NCBI GenBank assembly: GCA_022414725.1
Contig: CM039463.1
Location: 27,428,003 to 27,492,002, forward strand
From: Microglena sp. YARC
Taxonomy: Eukaryota; Chlorophyta; Chlorophyceae; Chlamydomonadales; Chlamydomonadaceae
DNA: 64,000 bases
Direction of reading: 5' to 3'
Under the pieces are notes generated by a model. The model ran no database searches. It worked only from the letters and a program-made list of their open reading frames with translations, and was not told the DNA's origin. Positions 42,801-51,300 of this stretch are shown here, piece by piece. Position 1 is the stretch's first letter; the number at the start of each line of letters is the position of its first letter. The position numbers were made by a program, and so were the translations under genes.

Positions 42801-45524
42801 CCTGAAATCGCACCAGGCCAAAACGGAAAAGTCTAAAAATCGCACTTTCCGCTGAATCGCACCCTAAAAATAACCCTGGGGTTTGGGAGGCAGCGCGTCG
42901 CACTTGGGACGTACCGTGTTGCTCAGTTTATTTGACTGTAAGTAAATGAATGGGTGAGGGAGTTCTTAGAGGGGGGGGGGGGGGTCTTTTAAGTGAGAAA
43001 AAAACAGTGTCTGAAGCAACCTTCCTATTTCTGTGACCTGGGTATCACCTTACTTAAAACACTATGCATTTCCGGGGAAATAAATCTGCAGAAATATAAG
43101 TTTGTGCTGAACTTGAAGAAATTGAATTTTGAGCTCTGAAGTAACCTTCCTATTCTAATGACCCAGGTTTCGCCCAAAGGCAGTGATGCTGACCAGCTCA
43201 CATTCTTGCCAAGCTTTGCAGCTGCGTCTGCTAATGTATCTCCCCCAGCAAGCATGGCATTGTCTCCACCTGCCCGGCCTGGCAGGAGCATACCCACCCC
43301 CTCCCCTGCTGCTGATCCTTTTGACCCATTTTCGGCAAGCTCTTTCCAAACTCCGGCGGTTGTCCGCGTGCCGCCTCCTTCAAGTTCCAATGGAGGGGTG
43401 GGGAGTCCGTTTGCCGCCTTCCCTGGCCCACCTCGCGCACAAGCAGGACTGAATGGCACTGCTCCCAGCTCGCAGGCCATTTCCTCTCCGCAAGTCCCTG
43501 TCCAAGCAGCTGCTGCCAGCCTATCAGCCCCCGGCACTCACAATTCAAATTTCAAATTCCAAAATTCATCGGACTTCGGATTTGATGGCTTCCAGCAGCT
43601 GAGCGTCGCACATGCCAATACTTCTGCCACGATGGCCCAAGCACAGATGCCCGCTCCTGCTCCAACACCCAGACCTGCTGCAGCAGCCACACCAGCTTCA
43701 ACATCAACTACATCAACTGACTTGTTCAGCTGCTCAACGTCAGTACCACTCGCAGCCCCAGCCTCCAACTTCAGTGCCCTAGCAGCGCATAGAGCACCCA
43801 CTGACATGACTAATGCTGCGAGTTCCGATTGGACCGACTTCACAGATGCTCCCACCACCACTGCTGCTGTAACTGGTGGCTCACCACCACCACACCCGCT
43901 GCAAAACTTGTTATTTGCTTCTGCAGCTGAGCAGTCCTTCCCAGCCTTCCCATCACCAGCAGCCGCAGCACCCACTACTACTTCTACGCAGCTATCTGCA
44001 GCCTCTTCCAGCATGGATTCCTTCTCCTCTTTTGCTGGGGCGCCACTCGCTTTTGAGCGTGGAGCATCACAGGCAGGCCCTTCCAGGCTGTCAAGCCAGA
44101 GCGCGGAGTGGGCTGCCTTTGGGGATGACTCCACCTTCACATCCGATGCAAGGCCTGGTATCACTAACCATGCTGCCCCCACGGCCTCGTTATCAACCCA
44201 CCCAGGTGCAGCCAACCCAGGTGCTGCCAACCCAGGTGCACCCAACCCACTTGCTCCTTCTGCATATTCAGCTAGAGCCTCAGCACCTGCTGCGGCACCA
44301 ACACCTGCCACTGCACAAGCATCCACACCTCTAGTTGTTTCCTCCACATCTGCGCCAGGCACGGCTGCCCCAGCAGCTTATAAGACCCGGGGTGCCCTCC
44401 CTGCAGACTTGTTCAGTGATCCTTCCCCACCACCGCCGCAACCTGCCGCACACCGACCGCAACATGTCCCACGGCCATCAGAAAACTTCCAAGCCCAGCC
44501 AGTGAAGCAGGTCTCGGCTCAGCTGCTCTACTCAGAATCGCGTGGTCAGCGAGAAGCTCAGGTACAACCACATCAAATGGAGCAGAATCTGCATGTGCAG
44601 AACCCCACGCAACAACAAGCGCAAATGCAGCCACAACAACAACAACCACAATCTTCCCCTTGGCAACAGCAGCAACCAATGCAGCCCCAGGAGCAGCAGG
44701 TGCAGCAACAACGACTGCAGAAGATGCAGCAACAGCAGCAGCAGATGCAGCAACAACAACAGCAGCAGCAGATGCAGCAGATGCAGCCCCAGCAGCAGCA
44801 GATGCAGCAGCAACAACAGCAGAAGATGCAGCAGCAGCAGCAGATGCAGATGCAGCCCCAGCAGCAGCAGATGCAGCAACAACAACACCAGCAAATGCAG
44901 CAGCAGCAGTGGCCATCTCAACCAGGGAATCTGCAGCCCACAGCCCAGCCTCATCCACCTGTCTACAACTTGAATGCCGATGCCAGCTCTGCAGGTCATA
45001 TGCGGCAACAAACCAATACTTCTTCATACCAGCGTCCGAGCAGCGTTGCAACTTCCAACTTTGGAGCGCCGACCAACTCGTCCTTTGGCCAGAGCCAAAT
45101 GCCTGCCCAGCAGCAGCATGTACAGCCGCCGCTGCAGCACCAGCACCAGCAGCAACATTTCCAGCAGATGCAGCACCAGCACCAGCAGCAGCCCCAGAAG
45201 CAGCAGATGCAAAAGCAGCACGAACAACAACATTTCCAGCAGACGCAGCACCAGCACCAGCAGCAGCCCCAGAAGCAGCAGATGCAGCAGCAGCACCAAC
45301 AGCAACATTTCCAGCAGCAGCACCAACAGTATCAGCAGCAACAGCATTTGAAGTTTCATGAAGAGGAACATTCTGCTCTTGATGTCAATCCTTTTGAGGA
45401 CTTCTCTGGTCTCCACAGTGCTCTGCCCAAAGGACCTGCCTTGAAGAGCACATATCAGCCATCTCAATCGGATCGTACAGCCGAAGTGGAAGCTCCTAAT
45501 CCGTTTTTGAACCCTTTTTTGTGA
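33860..45524 (+). CDS. gene 2: AGFG/AGD14-like ArfGAP protein with Gln-rich, NPF-containing tail
   Basis: Six exons: 33860-33904, 33988-34079, 36246-36333, 38975-39070, 40628-40741, 43167-45524; 2,793 nt, 930 aa, TGA stop. All phases agree. The ArfGAP domain (about residues 8-120) has the full C-x2-C-x16-C-x2-C finger and matches the AGFG1/AGD14 type: CFNCDQIGSSYIV, VCSDCSGKHM, QRVKSVTMGKFT, then RKVDAWIKTVFLDKYY. The rest is disordered: DPFDPF near the start of exon 6 (AP-2 appendage type), DLF motifs, a tract of about 330 residues rich in Gln/Met/His, and a C-terminus with VNPFEDF and NPFLNPFL (EH-domain ligands). Known relatives act on Arf GTPases in clathrin-linked traffic. Oddity: the catalytic arginine (C-x4-R after the last finger Cys) is Met. 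The 45-nt first exon with a weak GTTGGA donor is the least certain part. Confidence 0.82.
34430..35795. repeat. 32-bp tandem array in intron 2 of gene 2, about 40 units
   Basis: The unit is GAGCATATACACACACATAG plus AGCATAGTGCTT, with variants in the ACACAC length and a secondary unit GAGCATATTACTTGAGCATA in the right third. Cys/Met/Tyr-rich ORFs on the - strand (for example 34108-35088, 35060-35758) are artefacts of the array. Confidence 0.95.
35895..36245 (+). repeat. tandem copies of the gene 2 exon 3 5' edge
   Basis: Copies with acceptor and first exon bases (TCTGCAG then CATGGGGAATGGTCAGAGGG) begin near 36016 and 36133, and a more diverged one near 35906 (GAGCACGGGGTATGAA); the intact exon starts at 36246. 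The period is about 115 bp. Copies decay after AAGTCC with GTCAGAACTGAAATGATTAT and TATCCAGATAAACC as spacer. Confidence 0.9.
36470..36770. repeat. CCCATGTCCATACCCACGCC-type 60-bp minisatellite
   Basis: Three nearly perfect 60-bp units plus 6- and 12-bp subunits (CATGCC, CATACT) lie in intron 3 of gene 2. The His/Ala- and Met/Gly-rich ORFs are artefacts. Confidence 0.92.
37030..37590. repeat. tandem duplication, one copy carrying a MITE
   Basis: CTACAGCTGTGTCCGAACTC ATGAATGTGTGCATTAT ... GCTGATGGACCATGTC occurs at 37037-37096 and 37414-37471. The following piece (AACCTGCCAATCCTTGC ... CAACTTAAAGGG) is repeated too. The first copy is split by the family A MITE at 37097-37241; the second is intact and shows the empty site. 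Confidence 0.88.
37097..37241. mobile_element. hAT-type MITE, family A (145 bp)
   Basis: The ends are CAGGGTACTAG and GTAGTACCCTG. Flanking 8-bp repeat: ACCATGTC at 37089-37096 and ACCATGTT at 37242-37249 (7 of 8). The unfilled target ACCATGTC is visible in the neighbouring duplicate at about 37464-37471. It is shorter than its relatives by an internal deletion. Confidence 0.88.
37640..38330. repeat. CAACAG-rich array followed by copies of the gene 2 exon 4 5' edge
   Basis: About six units of roughly 90 bp (GCACTTTAGCTACAGCAACA ... GTACTGTAACAGTGCTACAG) lead into two copies of the exon 4 start with acceptor (TTTGCGCAG then AAAGCTGAGCTCACCTACTT GGCCAA) at about 38204 and 38309. The intact exon is at 38975. 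Confidence 0.88.
38405..38770. repeat. 83-bp tandem repeat in intron 3 of gene 2
   Basis: Four to five units: TTTTTTGAACTACCTTTCCT, GTTTTAAGGTTGGGCAAGTC, TTGTTGGGATCCAGTTCACC, AGTACTGG. Confidence 0.92.
38771..38962. repeat. TGTAA-containing motif (two copies) and (ACAT)n
   Basis: The motif AAGTCCCTTTAGCCTACTTG ... GGACTGTAAC occurs at about 38773-38814 and 38867-38910. An (ACAT)n microsatellite follows to 38961. It is the same motif as after genes 1 and 2. Confidence 0.8.
39073..39395 (+). repeat. poly-G, direct repeat and copy of the gene 2 exon 4 3' edge
   Basis: After the exon 4 donor (39071) comes a G run of about 24. Then a repeated piece (CACCCATGCAT ... CAGGCAGCCTGGCGGAGGGT) occurs at 39118-39175 and 39261-39315. 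A copy of the exon 4 end with donor (GATCGTAACCCAATGAAGGT TGATGCTTGGATTAAG, GTATGG) lies at about 39351-39390. The CAGGCAGCCTGGCGGAGGGT piece also occurs inverted near 15375. Confidence 0.82.
39478..39750. mobile_element. compound of MITE family B (left) and family C (right)
   Basis: 39478-39565 has the family B end and interior (TTTTCAGCTACGAGCAGCAG, CAGCCAAACCTGAC, GAAGCTGACATAATCAGC). 39590-39750 has the family C core (CACCCGAACCCCGGAG, GGGGATCGGGGGGGC, CACGGAATGGCAA). The junction suggests a nested insertion or a recombined element. Confidence 0.6.
39795..40595. repeat. two adjoining A/T-rich arrays in intron 4 of gene 2
   Basis: 39830-40255 holds about 22 units of CATATCAACCATATATACAT. 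40260-40590 holds irregular AACATCATAATATCACCAAC units. They end about 35 bp before the exon 5 acceptor. Confidence 0.92.
40683..41335 (+). repeat. tandem copies of the gene 2 exon 5 3' edge
   Basis: After the true exon end (40741), five copies of ACAGCCATCCCTGTTCGAAA GGTC ... GAGGTCCTTGGAGAGGAAAT begin near 40798, 40957, 41067, 41178 and 41289, with period 108-160 bp. In all of them the donor is lost (for example CCAGTTGGG, CCGATGGG). Spacers read TTGTTTGGCTTGGGTA and CTCGATGTCCTGTTTACC. Confidence 0.92.
41336..43166 (+). repeat. intron 5 of gene 2: split copies of the exon 6 upstream flank
   Basis: The intron end before exon 6 (TTTTGAGCTCTGAAGTAACC, TTCCTATT, 43125-43160) has relatives at 41330-41362, 41482-41515 and 43010-43032. 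The stretch 41520-43005 separates two of these near-identical pieces (GACCTTTCTATTTCTGTG / AACCTTCCTATTTCTGTG) and could be an insertion; it holds a C/G-rich MITE C-like piece (41505-41600) and purine-rich GAAGCGA repeats (42060-42310). No exon is supported in it. Confidence 0.5.
44620..44920 (+). repeat. CAG/CAA repeat encoding the gene 2 Gln-rich tract
   Basis: Codons CAG and CAA in runs of up to eight, broken by ATG (Met), CCC and AAG, in the coding frame. A second cluster with CAC (His) lies at 45110-45350, including a 90-bp duplication (CATTTCCAGCAGATGCAGCA / CATTTCCAGCAGACGCAGCA). Confidence 0.92.
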
Positions 45525-45660
45525 CCGCAATTTATGGGGGTTCAGTTTACCAGTGATTGTTTTGTATACAGCCCTTCCTAATCCATTTTTGAACCCCTTT
45601 TCGTGATTGCAACTTCTTGGGGTTCAGTTTATCAGTGATTGTTTTGTATACAGCCCTTCC
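45480..45660 (+). repeat. tandem copy of the gene 2 coding end
   Basis: The last coding bases (CCTAATCCGTTTTTGAACCC, CTTTTTTGTGA) and the first bases after the stop recur at 45575-45660 (CCTAATCCATTTTTGAACCC, CTTTTCGTGA), followed by GGGGTTCAGTTTATCAGTGA in both. The period is about 85 bp. Confidence 0.9.
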
Positions 45661-46465
45661 CAATATTGAGGTAGGGCGAGTCTATTTAGCTTATTTGGCT
45701 ACGCCTTAACCCGCTAGACTGTAAAAACACATACAGGTCATCAGAACTTGTGATTTTTGGCTTGCATTAGAGCTTAAATCTTTTTTTAGCCCCCTCCCCC
45801 CTGATATCATGGTCGGGCAAGTCTCTGAAGCCTATTTGGCTACCTCTGGACTATAATAACAAAAGCAGGGTGGCTTTCATTCAGCTAAACAATGAGATGT
45901 TTGCGCGCGCGTGAGGGGGGGGGGGGGGGGCAGATAGGGTGAAGTACAGTTACGGTACGAACGTGGCACAAGTGGCTTGCTAAACAGTGAGATGTTTGCG
46001 TGCAGTGCAGTTTTGTTTTTTGAAGCCCACCCTTTCCATAGCTATACTGGTTCTGGAGCCATCTGGCCAGTCTCCGTTTGCCGCTATTTATAGCTATTTT
46101 CTAATTGGCTTCTTTCAACTTTATAACTTCTAATTAACTAAGGTGTAGATGATTTATACTGATGCAGTGCACTTTCTCTGATGGGCCGCTCGTAAGCAGC
46201 TCATGTTGCTAGTGTAAGGAGATACATGATATTAGTAGCATTCATCGGTGTCATGTGATGCATTTATAAGACAAGTTGACAAGATATTTAAATTAAATTA
46301 TCACTCTACCACTAACTGAGGGCCCCCTTCGGCAAAACGATTGTTTGGGTTTCAGTTCATCAGTGTTTTTTCGTTTTAGCACCTCCTGGTCAGGGTACTT
46401 CAGGAGGACCCCAGCTCAGCTGCCTGAGACACAACCAATTGTATAGCCTGCGTCCTGCAATTAAC
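45661..46465. other. intergenic DNA after gene 2, with dispersed repeats
   Basis: Two relatives of the TGTAA-containing motif lie at 45672-45725 (GGTAGGGCGAGTCTATTTAG, CGCTAGACTGTAAAA) and 45808-45860. A G run is at 45917-45930. The repeat shared with 32690-32860 is at 46388-46465. Confidence 0.65.
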
Positions 46466-48003
46466 GGTATCAATAAAGCTTAGCTCGTAGCGCTATTGCC
46501 CAGCCATCCATGGCAATTACGGTGGCCGAGGCTGGAGCTTTGTTGCTTCATTCATTCGGCCTTCTCTTCCTCCACACCAATTGTAGTACTGAGAATGACG
46601 GGGAATCCGGTAAAATAGGGGGGCTGTTGCTGTTGAGCTTTTACTACCACCTTCTAGCTTGATGCTCGCTTCTCGATAAGTCACACATTCTGCCACAAAA
46701 AAGTAAGCTCGTGCTAGGATTACTATGTGGAAAGCTTCCTAGATATTTTATGCAATACGCAGTTGATTTTGTATCGCAGAGCTGGACATCAATCTGGGTC
46801 TCGATCTCATGTCCTTCGGACCAACCGTTTATTTCAGGGGGCCCTGGTTTATTTCGCCGTTCGCGAACGCGTTCGTCAATCATGGCGACTGGAAGATCGA
46901 CATGTTAAAGTCCAAGGTAGCAAGGTTACATCCCAACCGAGGCAGGTACACAGGATACCATCGAAAGTAGCAAGGTTACATCCCAACCGAGACAGGTACA
47001 CAGGATACCATCGAATAATTGTGTTCCTTCTTACGTACAAAACAACAACCAAATCAGATCAAATCGATGATATAATCATCGACCGCGGCCACTTACCCAC
47101 AACCCGATGCAGAGATAATGCGTACGGACGAAAAGGCGTAAGAAATGTGCAGATTCGTGGATGATAGCATGGTATCATATCCTGACGTCCCTGGTCAGGA
47201 GTCAAGCCAAGGGAGAGGGAATTTGACAGAAGTGAGTTTTGTAGTTCGTGGTTGTACTTCTGGCTGTGGTCGCACTAACCTTGAATCGACAACTCGGTTT
47301 CATATCGAGCTGCATTTCTCGCAGCCGGATTCCCTTACAGCAGATTGATGCCCTTTGATACTGGAAGACGGGCCTAAAGCGACGTCAGTGGGTTCTAGGC
47401 TGCTAGCTCGACTGTTGCCTTCAGGTGTGTGGTCTGACGCAGTGCTCATGGAATTTTTTATTCTATGACATGACTAGTGCATAGGATGCCGGAATAAGCT
47501 CCCGCACGTTTGTTGCATCCTGCATTAGCGTCAAGAGACAGTGGTGGTGGTGCGAATATGCGCAAACAAGGTAAGGTTAGGCCGAGACATGGACGTAGAA
47601 TGCGAGACGTTTGTCGAGTGACGTTGGCACAGCCAACGCCACATAAGCAGGTGGTTTCGCCAGATGCGACCCCCCCCCCCAAGTGAAACGGAGAGCATTC
47701 ATTTTTTAGGCATACTAGGACTTCTCCCATCGCTGGATGAGGGCCGAGGGTGGGGACCCGGGGGATTTCGCATGTCGCGTATTGGAGCATTAGCAAGTAC
47801 TAGTATCAATGCGTAGTATGGCTGTCGCAGGGTCACTGGATAGTCTAGCGCCCGCGAGAGGCGCAGGGATGAATATTGTCGCTAATAGTGTCGAGTCAGC
47901 ACGAGCCACTTAAAACGGATAATTTTAGTATCCGTCTCGCAAGTTTGCATGTCGTGGATGACCGGTTCATGACGCGCAACTTTTCGGCCTATTTAAATGC
48001 GTG
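46466..48003. other. intergenic DNA before gene 3
   Basis: A 50-bp tandem duplication (AGTAGCAAGGTTACATCCCA, ACCGAGGCAGGTACACAGGA) lies at 46910-47015. Otherwise nothing coding was recognised; short ORFs on both strands have no family resemblance. Confidence 0.5.
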
Positions 48004-48009
48004 TATAAA
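48004..48009 (+). promoter_or_regulatory. possible TATA box of gene 3
   Basis: TATAAA in the context GCGTGTATAAAGCTC lies about 375 bp before the chosen ATG. The distance allows a 5' UTR of about 350 nt. This is position and motif only; there is no transcript evidence. Confidence 0.3.
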
Positions 48010-48384
48010 GCTCTTGGGCTCTTTAGCAAGTGCGTAGGTTAGACATGCACTGGTATTTGTTGTTCGTCTTTCCTTGTCGCCCTATCATGTACAGCGAGTT
48101 GCCTCCTGAAACATATAATTATCATAAAGCACTCATTCGCCCTAGTAGCCAAGTTACTATGTTTTTGATATCTAAGCTGCTTTTGTCACCGATGGTCATT
48201 GGGCTGGTCGCTCCTCGAGCAAACTGTGTCTTGTGCTTACGGATTTATGGCTCGGCTAAAAGCTAGGGTTGTGCTCCCGCAGATAAAACCCCAGATGCGC
48301 GTCTCTACTTCTGACTTGGATTTGGACGTTTACCTATTTGTAGACCCAGTTACTACTCCGACGAAGGATATTTCGTTCTCCGAT

Positions 48385-51300
48385 ATGGAGGCAGATAAAG
48401 CAGACAGCATAGATGACCCCTTCAGCGATTATGGAGATATCGTTGATGATGGGGAGCCCCTCGGGGATGACGAGATAGATGACTGGGCAGCGCTGGATCC
48501 ATCAGACGAAGACGAGGACAAAGACGAGGACAAAGACGATAAATTCTCCCAGGTTGAAAAGAGCCCAGAAGAGAACTCCCCTAGTTCCTCCAAGACATCG
48601 ACAGACACAGAAATTGTTTACGTGCCTTCCTCGGAAGCTGCTGCTCCTCCTTCCCCTTCGCCAACAGCACCCATTGCACAGGCGAATGATACGAACGCGA
48701 TTGCGCCTTCTGTCAATACTGCCCAGCCCCCACCCCTTGCTGAAGCCAGCGTTTGTGCTCCCACGACTGCTGCAGCCGAGCCAGCTGCCATGCCAAATAA
48801 GTCTGATACCAAAGCCTCGCCTGCGAAAAATACCCTTCCCGATACTGCAGCTGGTGCGAAGTCGACAGGCAGATCTGACGAAAATTCGAATCTTGTGCCT
48901 GCTGTCACTCCCGAGGGCGAAAAAGATGTGCCTGGGGGGGATACTGAGGACGATGAAGATCTAGCTGTTGCCACTGAGAATGCTCCAGAGTCACCCACCT
49001 GCTCAGATAGGAGTGTGCAGGAAGATGCAGCCTCAGATGAGCCTGATGCAGGGAATGTTGTGAGTCCTTTGAAGGTGCAAAGTCCGGAGGAACTGAAGTC
49101 AAAAAGAGTGGAGGAGCCTGTGGAGGAAACAGTAGCCCCCAGCACCCCTAGTTCTGATGCAGAGGTTGAAGAGGAGCATAGCGAAGATTTTGCAGAACTG
49201 GTTGAAGAGGAGGGACATTATGACCAGGAGGAACCCATACCAGTGCCTGCAGCACCAAGTCCTGGTGTGAAAGGGCTGCATAATAATGAAATACAGCCCA
49301 AAGACTCTACTGCGAGTGAATCTCGACTGGTGGAGGATCACGCTGGACCGTCCGAAGTCGTTGCTCCTGCAGAGGCTTGGGGTTGGGGAGGGAGCTGGGG
49401 TCTTGGAGCTATCAGCAGGTTGAAACAAGTTGCTCAAGGTAGGCTGTTTATTGCATTGATATCAAGGGCGTGCTGTTTGATGGCAGGTCCCACGTCACCA
49501 TTTGCATCATATCCTCTGTCTCACGGGTACCCATGCTGTATGCGGTCTTATCCACTGTTTTCTTTCGGCTTCTAGCAGCAGCTTCTATGCAGCTCCCTGA
49601 GCTAGCCACCGGGCTAAGCCTCGCTAGGAAGCTGATTACGTCAGCTTCAAGGTCTACTAGGTTGCTTTATGTTTGGCTGATTATCCAGCCAGGGGAGGTG
49701 CCTAGAAGCTGCTGCTCTTAGCCCAAAAGAAAAACTGTGTTCTTATCATTCTGCCAGATCTATGCTGTGGGCTTGACTATGTCCTGGGATCAGAAGGCTA
49801 CGATTTGTGTGTTTCCTGAATATCAGTTTCTACCGAACTACATTTGCACTTCCATATTCATATAGCTGAGGGGCAGGTGCCTCTGACTCTCATACCCCCA
49901 GGGTGGAGAAGACAAAAGTCACTAAGTTGCTTCAGGCGTGCATGGCTATGGGAGTTATTTTCCCCCTGCAGCTAGAACCCAAGTTTTATTGGTGTGTGTT
50001 ACATTTTGACATTTTATTTCCTTGGACAATGCAGGTGCTGTCAGTGATATCTGTGAGCTGACTGTTAGCAGATCTCAATTGTTTCTTGGTTTACATGGGT
50101 GTACGTCACATTTTGACACTTTATTTGCTTGGCCATTCCAGGTGCTGCCAGCAATTTCCGTCACCTGACTGGTAGCAGATCTCAAGTGTTTCTTGGTTTA
50201 CATATGTGTATGTCACATTTTGACAGTTTATTTGTTTGGCCATTTCGACAGTTTATTTACTTGGTAATTCCAGGTGCTGTCAGTGATTTTCGTCACCTGA
50301 CTGGTAGATCTCAAGTGTTTCTTGGTTTACATATGTGTATGTCACATTTTGACAGTTTGTTTGCTTGGCCATTCCGACAGTTTACTTGCTTTGTCATTGC
50401 AGGTGCAGTCAGCGATTTCCGTGACCTGACTGGTTGCAGATCTCAAGTGTTTCTTGGTTTACATATGTGTATGTTACATTTTGACAGTTTATTTGCTTGG
50501 CCATTCCGACAGTTTACTTGCTTTGTCATTGCAGGTGCAGTCAGCGATTTCCGTGACCTGACTGGCAGTCTGCAGCAAGCCCTTGCTGAGGTTGAAGATG
50601 GCTCAGACGCTGAGGAAGCAGACCGCCTCTTGGCAAAGGAGCCACCAGCCGATGGTCTTCTGGTTGCTGGTGATGGGAGCACATATATGACTGCGCCTCA
50701 GCAAGCCCCTCGTGTCCAATCAGTATCAGGTATGAAATGTTTACATTTTCCTCCAGGGTGATGACAGACCCCCCCTCCCCCCCCCCTCCCCCCACACACC
50801 CCTATTGCTGCTTGGCCCCAGTGCAAGCAAACAGGCTTGCCCCCTCAGCCTCACACCTCGTTATAAGGCGTACTATTTAATTATTTATTTAAATTTTGCG
50901 GACGCTCCAACAACATGTAAAAACCCACACTCGACCCGCACTTGATCCACCCTCGACCCACACTTGACCCGCACTTGACCTGCACCTGACCCGCACTCGA
51001 ACCACACTCGACCCGCACTTGATCCACCCTCGACCCACACTTGACCCGCACTTGACCTGCACCTGACCCGCACTCGAACCACACTCGACCCGCACTTGAT
51101 CCACCCTCGACCCACACTTGACCCGCACTCGACCTGCACCTGATCCGCACTCGAACCACACTCGACCCACGCTCTAACCACAATCAACCCACACTAGATA
51201 AACACTCAACCCGCACTTGAACCACACTTGACCTGAACTTGTCTCACACTTGACCCACACTTGCAGATCGTGAGGATATCTCAATAGGTGATGGAAGTTC

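Noticed and set aside
43538..45051. - strand ORFs of 159-274 codons opposite gene 2 exon 6
   Set aside because: Low-complexity Ala/Leu shadows of the Gln/Ala/Pro-rich + strand frame, which ends in clear NPF motifs.
47458..47796. 112-codon - strand ORF before gene 3
   Set aside because: No family resemblance and no supporting context; length is within chance for this base composition.
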